Source: Cladophialophora immunda | Lineage: Eukaryota; Ascomycota; Eurotiomycetes; Chaetothyriales; Herpotrichiellaceae | DNA: 64,000 bases | Direction: 5' to 3' | Assembly: GCF_000835495.1 (NCBI RefSeq) | Contig: NW_015622547.1 | Coordinates: 1,426,001 to 1,490,000 of the forward strand | In this document: one piece after another, positions 24,206 to 34,076 of the stretch | How positions within the stretch are numbered: the stretch's first letter is position 1 | Layout: every line of letters begins with the position of its first letter | Translations under genes and position numbers: made by a program | The notes under the pieces: generated by a model | Databases searched by the model: none | The model's input: the letters and a program-made list of their open reading frames with translations, nothing else | What the model was told of the DNA's origin: nothing

Positions 24206-24996
24206 TGAATCTACGAGATGATATACTATGTTTTTCTGAGTTTTGGAAAAGGAACGTCGGGATGATCTGTTAACACTAGCATAAGAATGACTTCTGGGAC
24301 TGCATGTGACGACGCCGAGTGCGATAGAGGGTCTGTATAATAAAATGGCAGGGGCTCATGGTGGTGTGTGGCTTGAATTCAGGGCCTTCGGGGTTATTTC
24401 TAGGCCGGAGAATACTAGTAACTTCATGACTTGACAACAACCCACATGCTACTGTTCGAGATCATTCGATTCCCAGCAGTTCTTCCCGGTTATCATGCAC
24501 TTCGACAAGGCTTCCCAACAACATCTTGTACATATTACCAGTCGATAGCATTGTGTCAGAGTCTCTTGAGTCGTTCATATCCTTCCTGGTCGCGGCCAAA
24601 GTGGGACGAATTCAGTGCTGAGAGGCCGTTTCAAAAGGTCAAGGGCCACGGACCTCGAAAAGCGAGCTCACGAGCTTGTCCAGAAAAATCCCATCAGTCA
24701 AGAGAATCAACGTAAACCCCCTCCCCTCCCCCGCTATGGCGGGAGCCAGCCTTGTTGGCAAGACTAGGCTTAGGTCACGTGGCGAACCTAAAACACCGGT
24801 CGGTGTTGCGGTTGCAACAGTTGCAACATTGCTGATTTCCTGGCACAACTTTACATCAAGGATAGAAATATAGTATATTATCCAGAGAGACAGTGTATTT
24901 TCGTTTACCCACACACATAAGCTAGCATGTAAGTCGACCTTCGCTGTTTAGCCAATCACTCGTGCAAAAGCCGTCTCGACGGTTGATTTCGTCGCC
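24206..24996. other. Intergenic spacer
   Basis: Contains the 3' end of the secreted-protein gene and the promoter of the oxidoreductase starting at 24997. Nothing else is recognised. Confidence 0.5.
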
Positions 24997-26509
24997 ATGT
25001 CTTGGGTTGTCGAGGTACGCGGACCCCATGTTCCGTTGCCAGTCGACATTTTGAACTGACCGGCTGAAACGGGCTGTTTAGTACATCCTGTCCTTCCACA
25101 ACTGGTGGAACAAGGTCAACGCGGTCAAGAGGGATGTGCTCGGCGAGAAAGTCGCGGTGCTTCAGTCCGCGGCGGCATCAGCATCAGCAGCAGCAGCTTC
25201 TTCCTCTACCTCGTCACCGCAACAAAACCCGCCTCTGCTGCGCATGGGCGTCCTCTCCGCCGCGGCCATCAACTACACCGCCATCTGGGACCCGGTCTCG
25301 ACGCACCCGGGCGTAGTGATCACGGGCGTCGCCGCGCGGGACAAGTCGCGCGCCGAGGCCCAGATAGCCAGCAACAAGCGCTTCCTCCCCGGCGGCGCGT
25401 GCACGGCCCACGGCTCCTACGCGGCGCTGCTCGCCGCCCCCGACGTCGACGCCGTCTACATCCCGCTGCCCAACGGGCTGCACCACCGCTGGGCGCTCGA
25501 GGCGCTCGCGCACGGCAAGCACGTGCTGGTCGAGAAGCCCGTCGCCTCCAACGCGCAGCAGGCGCGCGAGATCCGGGACGCGGCCGCACGGGCTGGCAAA
25601 GTCGTGCTCGAGGCGTTCCACTGGCGCTTCCATCCCAGCGCGCACGTGGTCAAGCAGCTCCTCCTGGGCGGCGAGTACGGGCGGGTGCTGGCCGTCGACG
25701 CCCGCGCCGTCATCCCCGGCGGCGTCCTCAAGAAGGACGACATCCGCTTCCAGTACGGCCTCGCTGGCGGCTGCTGCATGGACCTCACCTACGTGTTCAG
25801 CGCGATCGCCTACTTTGCCGCCCGCGACGTCGCGGACCCGAACCTCGAGGTTGAGGTCGTCGACGCCAAAGCGCGCTTAAGCACGAACGATAGGCTGGTC
25901 GACGAGGCCGTCACCGCCACGCTGCGGATCACAGACCCCAATCCCTACGCCAGTGCTAGCGCCAGCACCAGCACCGCGCCCGCGGAAATCAAAGCCACCC
26001 TGTCCGCGGACCTCGCGCAGCCCAAGCTGTTCGGGCTCATCCCCAAGGTCTGGGCCGCCGGCACGCCCACGGTGACGATCCAGTGCGAGCGTGCCGAGAT
26101 CGTCTACGAGAACTTCATGGGCCCGTGGCTGTCGCACAGGATCGCCGTCGTGCCCGTCACGCGCGACCCGGCTACCAACGCGATCGTCAAGCGCGGCACC
26201 GCCACCGCCGGCGACGGGAAGAGCAAGCCCCACACGCTCAAGCAGTTCAAGGGCGGCCCGCTCTGGGACCGCGAGTTCTCTGCGTCTACGACCGGTGGTG
26301 CTGACGGGGGTCAGGAGTGGTGGACCACCTACCGCTGGCAGCTCGAGGCGTTTGTCAGGATGATTCGCGAGGGACCCGGCGAGGGCGAGGCCGGGTACAA
26401 GGGCCCCTGGGTCGGCATGGACGAGAGCATCCGTGTCATGGAGATGATTGATCGCACGTACGAGAAGTTGGGCTTGCCGCTTCGTGGGGCCGTGAGTGCT
26501 GCTGAGTGA
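24997..26509 (+). CDS. Gfo/Idh/MocA-family NAD(P)-dependent oxidoreductase (dihydrodiol/D-xylose dehydrogenase-like)
   Basis: A 6-codon first exon (24997-25014, MSWVVE) is spliced to 25082-26509, giving 481 residues. After an Ala/Ser-rich stretch of about 40 residues, the Rossmann fold begins (LRMGVLSAAAINYTAIWDP, VVITGVAARD). It continues with DAVYIPLPNGLHHRWALEAL and the hallmark HVLVEKPVASN, whose Lys and Pro bind cofactor and substrate. FHWRFHPSAHVVKQLL follows, then the C-terminal sheet domain. Relatives are fungal trans-dihydrodiol and NADP-D-xylose dehydrogenases, usually 380-400 residues; this one carries extra Ala/Ser inserts. The gene is strikingly GC-rich compared with both flanks. 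The tiny first exon rests on splice signals and frame. Confidence 0.83.
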
Positions 26510-27132
26510 GATATATGAATGAGAGAACTCGCGCCCGAGTCGAGTCGAGGTGTAGTTTGTGACAATGTTACAGTGATGTGTGGTTCCATGTCCCATTAGC
26601 ATGGCATCTCCTTCGCCATCTCGCCGGCTTTGTCTCAGCTGGGTATCATGCAGTACAAGCTAGCTAGTCATTTGGTTGAAACAAAGAAAAAGTTGACGAG
26701 GCAATATGACTCTCGTCACGCGGTAATGTTCGTCTTTCAAGTCGTCGGGTTATATCCATATATCAAATATTGTTATTCAATGTACAGGACTTGAACAGCA
26801 AAAGCGGCTATCGCACAAGCATTGCGATCCTGGTAGGTGCGCGGGGTCGCGCGGTCATTCCAATCGTAACATTCGTTCACACCTGCTTTAGTCTCATTAG
26901 GGCCACGAAACGAGTGCCCTACCAAAGCAAAATCACTGGAATTTAAGAGAAAAGACAAGAAATTGGGCATGAGCACATATAACCACACAAGGCTAGGCGC
27001 GTCCTGGGTTGGTGCTGAGCTCCGGCTGTGGACCGGTTTCCATACTGTCAGGCTTGAAGGTCAAGAAGCACTCCTTCTCTTCCGCCTGCTAGGCCTCAAC
27101 TATCGGCGACGGGAGTTTGATGGCGGTCCGAG
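26510..27132. other. Intergenic spacer
   Basis: AT-richer sequence after the GC-rich oxidoreductase gene. No supportable gene is seen. Confidence 0.45.
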
Positions 27133-28480
27133 CTACAGGGCAAGCGGCTGTTCGGGTGGACTGTCTGGGGGTGGAGTTGGTTCCTGGATATGGTGCCGAT
27201 GCTGGGGGATTCCGACACGCGAATTCGCGCACCTGCCAGCGTCAAGGGCCTCGGTCTTGTATTGAGGCGGGGAGCCTGGATAGTCAGGGGTTTCATTCGA
27301 GGTTAAGGTCTTTGCAGCGTCTGAGATAGCGAGGGGTGACAGAGTCGCGTTGAGTGGATCTGCTTTCTCGGGTGGTGGTTGAGACTGGGAAGATGCGCCG
27401 TATGAGTGTCGGCGAACTGGACTGTCACCAGAGGCGACATGTGCTTCCCGTGTCTGTCGCGATTGCTTTCCCAGGAGGATGCTGCCTTCCGAAGGGCCTT
27501 TTCTCGCTCGACGTTGTGCAGTGTCCGAGTCCCGGTAGTCATATGGGTTTCTTCGATATTCTTCTGTGGCGGTGTGAGTAGAAACCGGGATCTTACTGGT
27601 GAGTCGCACGTACTACTCTGTCTTTCCAGATCCCAGTCTTTCGAATCATTGATGAGATCGCGGAGGTTGGCCTATCCGGGGCATTAGTATGGTGGCTCGC
27701 CCTCGGCAACGGCACGTACAGCATTTAGCGGTCCTTTCCCAGTCACACTGAAACCAGTGCGAGTCTTGTCCTACCCATATTGTTAGCAAACTGACGAGGC
27801 GGAATGCAGGCAACGTAGCTGACCGTGGGGTGGTGGGCGGACGTGATCTTTGCGGCGCGGTCGAGATATTGGGCGACATATTCTACTAGGACCGCAGTAT
27901 CCAATTTTTCGCCCGGAACGAAGATATGGATTGGTGTCTGGAGCTCCTCATCGTTGTCGCTGTCGCGGTCGCGGTTGCGGTTGCGGACGCTAAAGTCATC
28001 CTCTGTCAGCGTCCAATATGGTCTTCGCCCTTCTCTTATGGAACCGGGATATGCTCCGCCTTGCTTCAGAATGGATGGATATTGTGGAACCCATACTTTT
28101 GGGTAGAGCCCTTCTTTCCGCTTGGGGGGAGGCAGTCATCATCATGTCTGCGCTGGTCTTCATTGTCTCTTCTAGCGCCGTCCCGCCCCCTCTGATCTTG
28201 CGCGCTAAGGACCATGAATGCTCAGGAAGTCCGCGACTCGCCGGATCTGACAGGACGGTATGTTGCTGACAAGCTTATGGTGCCGTATTGGCGGGCGGAG
28301 ATAGGATGGCGCGGCGCCAGGACGAAACAATCTCTGGCTGTGGGAGGAATATCGTGACTCGCACAGCGGGGCCGGCGTCTGTGTATCGATCAATCGCGTC
28401 TTCAACCCCAGCGAAGCTCGACTCTGATGCGCTGCTTTGGTTGACTGCAGTGCAGCAGATGCGCAGTTTGGGCACACAAC
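27133..28480 (-). pseudogene. Decayed minus-strand coding region of unknown family
   Basis: The minus strand shows coding-like text in changing frames. Near 28275-28475 is PAVRVTIFLPQPEIVSSW. Between 27770 and 28125 is EGLYPKVWVPQYPSILKQ followed by RPYWTLTEDDFSV, an RNRDRDSDND repeat and TPIHIFVPGEKLDTAVLV. After a plausible intron (acceptor near 27678) comes ANLRDLINDSKDWDLERQ, and a Pro/Ser-rich tail ends at 27133. Joining the parts requires a frame change at a C6 run near 28127-28132, and the 3' portion is open in two competing frames. I therefore treat it as a degraded gene, although an intron-rich intact gene cannot be excluded. The family is not recognised. Confidence 0.35.
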
Positions 28481-28503
28481 TTCATTGCATGAGTGACCTG
28501 CCA

Positions 28504-29181
28504 CTAACTTGCAATGCGACCATATACTGAATCGACCGAGCCGGGCGTTGGGCCGATCCGTAGGCGCCGTAGGCCAATGATGGAAGCGAGTTCATTCAAG
28601 CCATCAGTCTCGGTCACATCGGTGCCACGCCCTATTTCTAAGATCTGGGCGGCCAAAGACGCCATGCCGCTTCAGGTATATCGCAAACACAAAGTCTCTC
28701 TTGGCATTGTCTGTAACCAGCGCTCTATCTACCTGAAGCTTGGAATCCACATAGGCGGGAATTTCTTGCTAGACTTCGCCGCTGATAGCCTTGTCTTGAT
28801 CGTCGTACCATTTGCGACAAGGAACCTTTTCTCGGTCTCGCAAGTCCACTGCCGAGACAAGATGTATCGCTTCTTGTACCCAACGTTGGGCTTTAGTAAC
28901 CCCGTCTCGGCTAATGGATCTGTGACGTGCAGTGCTGGCCCCAGCCGACCAAATCAACAGGTCTACAAGATCTGGGTCGATGTCGGAGAGTGTGGCCGCA
29001 AGTTCCAAAACGGAGCATACTTCGATTGACTGCACGATAGGGTGAGACCCCAGTTCTTGGAGGGATTCGACTGGTCGGCATTTCGAATAATCCCATGAAT
29101 TGTGTGATTTTCCTGGATCAAGAACAGGGTAAGGTGTCGAGCAATCCTACCCTAGCCTCCGAAAATCAATGCAGTACCCAT
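28504..29181 (-). pseudogene. NAD(P)-binding (NmrA-like/atypical SDR) pseudogene
   Basis: Reading the minus strand from the ATG at 29181 gives a Rossmann start, MGTALIFGG, an in-frame TAG, then GRIARHLTLFLIQENHTIHG and IIRNAD. The frame then shifts to ELGSHPIVQSIEVCSVLEL and SDIDPDLVDLLIWSAGA, followed by HLVSAVDLRDREK and a KWYDDQDKAISGEV segment. A second in-frame TAG interrupts it, and the text resumes with IPAYVDSKLQVDRALVTDNA, typical of fungal NAD(P)H-binding (PF13460-like) proteins. A further shift opens the tail LEIGRGTDVTETDGLNELAS ending at 28504. Two nonsense codons and at least two frameshifts mark it as dead. It sits at the left border of the accessory cluster. Confidence 0.7.
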
Positions 29182-29541
29182 GGGAAACAGGACACTTAGT
29201 AGGCAAAAAGTCTGAGGATCAAGGACTGAGTATGAGTATTTTGTAGATATGGAATGTAGACTTTGTGCTAGAGAACTCAGAAATTGCAAGGAGACGAGGA
29301 AGAGGGACGCCAACGGATCTCACAAATGATCCAAAAGAATCCGATAGGGCAGAGGTTAAGAGTTCGACGATATAGATTATTCCAGAAAAAGGAAGGGCGG
29401 CAGCTTCAAAGATTCTGCTTCCAGTCCGACTGTGTAGATTTCAATCGCCATGCTTATACTTTCGTTCGAAATTGACATGAGGACGGCTTTCATACTATGT
29501 AGTCTATGTAGTGTCGTGCCTACAGAAGGCAGACATCAACA
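29182..29541. other. Intergenic spacer
   Basis: Nothing recognised between the NmrA-like pseudogene and the 3' end of the dehalogenase gene. Confidence 0.45.
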
Positions 29542-30441
29542 TTACATGCCAGAAGCGAGCCATTTGCTGATCTCAGTGCCGATTAGGTGTGGGTTGTCCT
29601 CCTGCAAGTAATGAATCCCTGCACCAATGTCAATTGCTCGTGCGTTTTTCATTGTTCGAGCGTACCCCGCTGCATCCTCAGGGGAAAGAAGTCCACCAGG
29701 AGTAGCCCAAAAAAGTATTTTGGGCACAGGTGTCTGGAGCAGCCAGTGGTGTCCGTCAGAAAGAATCCGAGCCACATCGACTGGGGTCCCGCCAACAGGT
29801 AATTCGTTCGGCCACCGCCAGATGGGCTCGCGCGACGCCTCCGACAAGAACGCCTGGCGATAATGGTCCATCTCCGTCTCAGTCAACTTCCGGACCACAC
29901 CAGCGGGCAGAAATTCCTCCACGAAAGCGTTTTGCTCGATCAACAGCCTCCGGCCGAGCTCAGGACTGCGGAACGCCTGGAAGGTAGCTCGAGCCGCCTC
30001 AGGAAACGCATCCCAGCTGGGAAAGGAACGAACAAATTCCATCAAAACAAGACCAGCAACGCGATTCTCGTTATATCGAGCCCAGTCGAGACCCAGAGCC
30101 GCTCCCCAATCGTGGAGCACGAGAACAACGCGATCATCGGGGACCACAATTTTGAGAAAGGCTTCCACGTAGCGACGGTGATCCGTGAATCGATATTCGA
30201 TATTCTCTGGTTTTCCAGAACGACCCATTCCGATCAGATCTGGGGCAATACAACGAGCCTGTGGCGCAACATGGGGGATGATATTCCGCCATAGATAGGC
30301 CGACGTCGGGTTGCCATGGAGGAAGATACAAGTGTGACCAGATTGGACCTTCCCCGTGTCCACAAATGCTATTGTCGAGTCTAGGACATTGATGCTGCGC
30401 TGTTCAAATTTGAACTCTGCGGATATTTCTTGGGCGGTCAT
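29542..30441 (-). CDS. Haloalkane dehalogenase-like alpha/beta hydrolase (HLD-II/DhaA type)
   Basis: A single exon of 299 residues, the normal length of bacterial haloalkane dehalogenases. The full pentad of subfamily II is present: halide-stabilising Asn44 in LHGNPTS, nucleophile Asp111 with halide-binding Trp112 in LHDWG, catalytic acid Glu135 in LMEF, and His277 in GIHYLQEDNPHLIG. The cap region closely resembles DhaA: WDAFPEAARATFQAFRS, LIEQNAFVEEFLP, LTETEMDHYRQAFL and REPIWRWPNELPVGG. Such enzymes hydrolyse C-halogen bonds to alcohols; some homologues act as epoxide or ester hydrolases, which have a different nucleophile environment. No introns, which fits (but does not prove) acquisition from bacteria. 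It is divergent from the Zn2Cys6 regulator at 31111. Confidence 0.88.
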   Translation of the reverse strand: MTAQEISAEFKFEQRSINVLDSTIAFVDTGKVQSGHTCIFLHGNPTSAYLWRNIIPHVAPQARCIAPDLIGMGRSGKPENIEYRFTDHRRYVEAFLKIVVPDDRVVLVLHDWGAALGLDWARYNENRVAGLVLMEFVRSFPSWDAFPEAARATFQAFRSPELGRRLLIEQNAFVEEFLPAGVVRKLTETEMDHYRQAFLSEASREPIWRWPNELPVGGTPVDVARILSDGHHWLLQTPVPKILFWATPGGLLSPEDAAGYARTMKNARAIDIGAGIHYLQEDNPHLIGTEISKWLASGM

Positions 30442-31110
30442 GGTGAATTGAAGGAGAGAGTAATGAGGACGATGTCAAGGAGAAAAGCCTTCAGGGTAGA
30501 TGATTCGGTGATGTGGTTTGGTTCCGTCCACAACCAAGCAGCGAGGGAAGTACTGGCCCTTTATATAGTATTGTATTTGCAAGGATCGATCTGTAGGAGC
30601 ACGGTTGGACAGCTCTTGTGGAATCGATCCGGGCTCAACCAGATGTAATCACGGCTGTGCATCGCCACGGAGTGCCAGGAGTGGTATGGTCTCCACCGCC
30701 TTAGCTCAAGCAGCGAGTCGCAACGCGTTACTTGTTGATAGAAAACGTGAGTGCCGCCAAAGTGTATCTCCTCCGCATGTTCCGTATTAATATACAAGTA
30801 TACCAGTATGCGGCTGCACGGAGAACGATCGAGGCTGGAACCTCCGAGGCAGTGCGGCCGTAACCTGCTGGCGTGCGCCAGAAACGGTATGGTCTCCGCC
30901 GTCTTACCAAAGTTAGTTTTCGATGTGCGGGGAGACCATGCCACAGTGGGTGTTCAGCTGCTAAGTTTTACCATGGAGCAGATAAAAGTTGATATCAGCT
31001 GTTCTCATTCTATTTGCACAACAGACATGAAGTCCCATCAACCACTACTCCGTAGTGATCCTCAGACCGTCTAATGACATGGCCTCGTGTGCGCATTGAT
31101 TCCGCTGGCA
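30442..31110. promoter_or_regulatory. Divergent promoter region between dehalogenase and regulator, with a repeated element
   Basis: This 669-base spacer has two copies of a 16-base core, GGTATGGTCTCCRCCG, at 30683-30698 and 30886-30901. Each sits in a longer similar block that begins GTGC and ends CTTA. The copies are 203 bases apart in the same orientation. The position suggests a regulatory element for either gene, possibly bound by the adjacent Zn2Cys6 protein (inference). Confidence 0.55.
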
Positions 31111-32151
31111 ATGTTTTCCACATTTTCACACCGCAGGTCTTGCGGTGGATGCATCAAGGCGAAACGACGTTGTGATCAGCGCGTCCCGCAGTGTTCGCGG
31201 TGCATGCAGAAAGCAGCGACTTGTGTCTATGAGAATCAACCTCTCACGCAGCCTCGGACAGATCTGTCACCATTTGCCCCCAGAGCTGGATCCTTGAAGA
31301 ACCTCGCGGCTCTCCCGTTCCTTTCGATCCCGCTTGATCTGGGATACGAGCCTCCAGTCCCAGACATTAGGTGGAGAAATAGCAAGATCACACTTTGTTA
31401 CCTTGCTTCCAAGCTTCAAACGTTTCCAACCACATTCGTCAAGCAAGGCACAACACCTTTTATCCATCACCGGCTGTATTCAAAGCGCTCTCCCATTCAG
31501 ATCCAACAAGCGTACAATGTCTGCGAGATTATTTGCCACGACGATGGCCAGGATGCTGAGAATCAACAGTCGATTTTGCAGCCGAAGCTGGAACAATTGA
31601 GGCTTCAACAGACTAGTATCGCTTCCTTTGATGATCTACTAGCTTCTGTGCAAGCATTGATACTATACCTTGTCGTTTGTTTATTCAACAACAGTCCCGA
31701 CCTGAGAAGAACCGGTGAACAATTCTGCCCGTGTCTCCACTCATTAACCCGCAGGCTCTGCGAGCAAGCGCCCGCTGAGCTTTCCCATGGTCTTAGCCCC
31801 TGGCGGGCTTGGTACTATGCTGAGAGCGTCCGCCGAAGCATCCTTATCTCCCACATGATGCGAGCAGTGTACGCCACAATGAAGCAGGGTTACTACCTCC
31901 ATACATTATATGTCGAAGCCTTGCCATTCGACCCTCAGACCCTGCGCTGGGATGCGCGATCGGAAAGCGACTGGGTAGCATGCACCCCGTCGACGCACCC
32001 ACAAATATTATCATATCGCGAATACGCTGATGGTTACGCAACCGGAACCTTGGCGCCGACTGGACTTTTTGAAAGGCTTCTCTTAATCGCATGCTATGGC
32101 AAGGAGAGAGTCGACAGCAACTTGGTGCCCATGGAAGTCCATCGTGCTTAA
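31111..32151 (+). CDS. Short Zn(II)2Cys6 transcription factor, candidate cluster regulator
   Basis: A single exon of 346 residues from the ATG at 31111; an upstream GTG at 31087 is unlikely as a start. The zinc cluster lies right at the N-terminus with cysteines 11, 14, 21, 28, 31 and 38 (CX2CX6CX6CX2CX6C): CGGCIKAKRRCDQ, then QCSRCMQKAATC. The rest matches the short type of fungal regulators found in secondary-metabolite clusters, with YYAESVRRSILISHMMRAVY, the LPFDPQTLRWDA segment and a short ERLLLIACYGKE end. The length is at the short end but the family features run to the terminus, so it is probably complete. The nearest intact neighbours are the dehalogenase and the oxidative cluster, which it may control. 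Confidence 0.85.
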   Translation: MFSTFSHRRSCGGCIKAKRRCDQRVPQCSRCMQKAATCVYENQPLTQPRTDLSPFAPRAGSLKNLAALPFLSIPLDLGYEPPVPDIRWRNSKITLCYLASKLQTFPTTFVKQGTTPFIHHRLYSKRSPIQIQQAYNVCEIICHDDGQDAENQQSILQPKLEQLRLQQTSIASFDDLLASVQALILYLVVCLFNNSPDLRRTGEQFCPCLHSLTRRLCEQAPAELSHGLSPWRAWYYAESVRRSILISHMMRAVYATMKQGYYLHTLYVEALPFDPQTLRWDARSESDWVACTPSTHPQILSYREYADGYATGTLAPTGLFERLLLIACYGKERVDSNLVPMEVHRA

Positions 32152-32429
32152 AGTCATCCACGACGCAGGTCCTCTGAGCCGCTGGACTCCTGACTGGCCA
32201 CTCAGCCGAACGGTCATCAACATAAATTCATGGAGCTCCTCATCGGCTAAATTCTGCCTATACATTGCTGGATGATATTTCAACATCTGCTGCCGTGGAC
32301 AGCTTCCGATATGGGATAACGCTCTGGACAGCTCAAAAAAGGTCTCAACACGAAACACCAACTGCATTGTGCTGAGAATCTGAGACTTTCCATTCAATCG
32401 AATCGGGTGGCATACCCTAGGAGCTTCGT

Positions 32430-33045
32430 TGTCACTTGTCCGAGCGGATGCCCGGAAGCCGGCACGAAGATGAAGCAAGCAGCATCCCGACGACCTCGCT
32501 AGGCAACGATTGCATGCCGGAGCAATCAGAAGCAATCGCAGAGTGACGAGACAGGAGATCAAGCACTCCGCAGAACCGTTCAAGGTACGATGCTTCCATC
32601 GCAATGTTCTTGGTTCGGAGGCATATCTCGTCGAGTGACAGTGAGATCAGAAACTCTCTCGCTGATCTTGTATATATTTCAGACAGATCTGAGTCTTGCC
32701 CGATCCTCCCCGCCCAAAAAGTACGAATCATCGTTGATGCTGTCTTTGAGATAGCTGTACTGGTGTGAATACGGCGGTCAGAAGCTGGACATCGTCGTCA
32801 CGTCCGGTAAAAACTGGGCTCAATAGATGAGGGACTTCGAAATGTGCATTATGTGAAACTGAAATCTCATTTAACCTATCCTGACTCTTCTGCGTACTGC
32901 TTATGGAGATGTACCCAACTGCTCGCTCGTCTGGCATTGTGAACGGTTCTTCATCCTCTATCACCAGAGCCATTCCGACGGAAAGAGATTGTTGTCTGTA
33001 GAGCACTTCCTCTGGATGATGCAAGTTTATAACGCAAGTATTCAA
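32430..33045 (-). pseudogene. NLR-type (NB-ARC NTPase) pseudogene fragment
   Basis: On the minus strand the segment HFEVPHLLSPVFTGRDDDV matches the conserved lead-in to the NTPase domain of fungal NB-ARC/TPR proteins. In the same frame, after a TGA, comes VLFGRGGSGKTQICLKYIQ, an excellent Walker A P-loop (GRGGSGKT), and about ten codons later a second TGA where the family usually has Trp. Coding similarity then fades, and no Walker B, sensor or repeat region is recognisable. Both stops could arise by C:G to T:A change, as in repeat-induced point mutation, but this is inference. Intact fungal relatives act in nonself recognition. This copy is truncated and dead. Confidence 0.65.
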
Positions 33046-33307
33046 CCATTATCCAGAGTTGTCAAATCAAGAGATTCAAAACCTGAGACTAGATTTGTTG
33101 GTCGTACTTTAAATACCTCTCCTAGGCACCGACGACGTCTTTCACTACCTCAGCAGCCAGAACATGACTCGAACCAAACTTGAAAAAAAAAAGGACAGAG
33201 TTGCCGAATTGGTGAACGATGTGTTTCAATCATATCGAAATGCACGACCGTTTCTTGCTGACGTTGTACCGTTTCGCTCCGATGCTTGAACTTTTCCGGT
33301 ACTGCAG

Positions 33308-33660
33308 ATGACCTCATGCAGAGTTATAATCTTTAATTCAACTGCCGCAATCACAGTCCACCATATCGTCGGAGGGCACACAACCATCATGTACTCGGCG
33401 TCCAAAGCAGCAGCTAACCATATGGCTCACAACTTTTCAGCGGAACTGGCCAAAGCAACATCACGACGAATGGAATATCACGCGGCTGCTCCCCTTAAAA
33501 CTGACAAGCGGATGGGTAGAGGTACTTGAAGTGAAGAAGAGCTCAAACAGCCAAGCCCGCAACGGCGGCTTAGGCAGCCGCAGAATATTGCCAGTATCTT
33601 ATTCTTCTTGACATCATCTGCAGGCAGTTACCTGTTAGTCCAGGTCCTGTTCTCGTTCAT
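33308..33660 (+). pseudogene. Short-chain dehydrogenase (SDR) remnant
   Basis: The plus strand encodes the C-terminal half of a classical SDR. It has VIIFNSTAAITVHHIVGG, then the catalytic YSASK motif in TIMYSASKAAANHMAHNF with SAELAK after it. The text breaks at a TGA after GRGT. In a shifted frame the SDR end NIASILFFLTSSAGSYLLVQ follows (normally DIANxVLFLASDxxSYITGQ). No Rossmann N-terminus with TGxxxGIG is visible upstream. The gene is truncated and frameshifted. It lies between the NLR fragment and the lipocalin-like gene, marking a degraded strip inside the cluster. Confidence 0.65.
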
Positions 33661-34076
33661 GGACTTGATTGTCGAAAGGAGCAGCGTAGATATCAAAGTC
33701 GATGGTGATATTCGCTTTGCTAGGCAAGTTGTGATCTATCAATCAACAGGGCGTGGCTTGGTCTCCTTCTTGCTGTCTTACTCACCTACTCAACTATCTG
33801 CTGTTGAGCTCGCAGACATCTCGGAACGCGGCCCGCCGGAAATTTAGGGAGACCGTACCAATGCTCTACCTGGCCTCCATCATTTCCGGCACGCAGCAGC
33901 CCGACGACCTGGAAACTCGGGAACTGTTGGAATAGAAGTTTACAAAACGCCCATGATACTTTGCTTAAGGCGTGATTAACTTCCAAGATGACCTCCCTTT
34001 ATTCAAGCATTTTAGGCCTTTGCCCTGGCCCTTCATTCCACTTGGTTTGCTCCCATTCTGGCGTTACAAACAAGGT
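33661..34076. other. Spacer upstream of the lipocalin-like gene
   Basis: The frame of the lipocalin-like gene stays open upstream to 33972 but has no ATG, so this is most likely its 5' leader and promoter. Nothing else is recognised. Confidence 0.45.

Noticed and set aside
33972..34076. Upstream extension of the lipocalin-like gene from a GTG
   Set aside because: No ATG, hydrophobic text unlike the family, and the ATG at 34077 precedes the domain properly.
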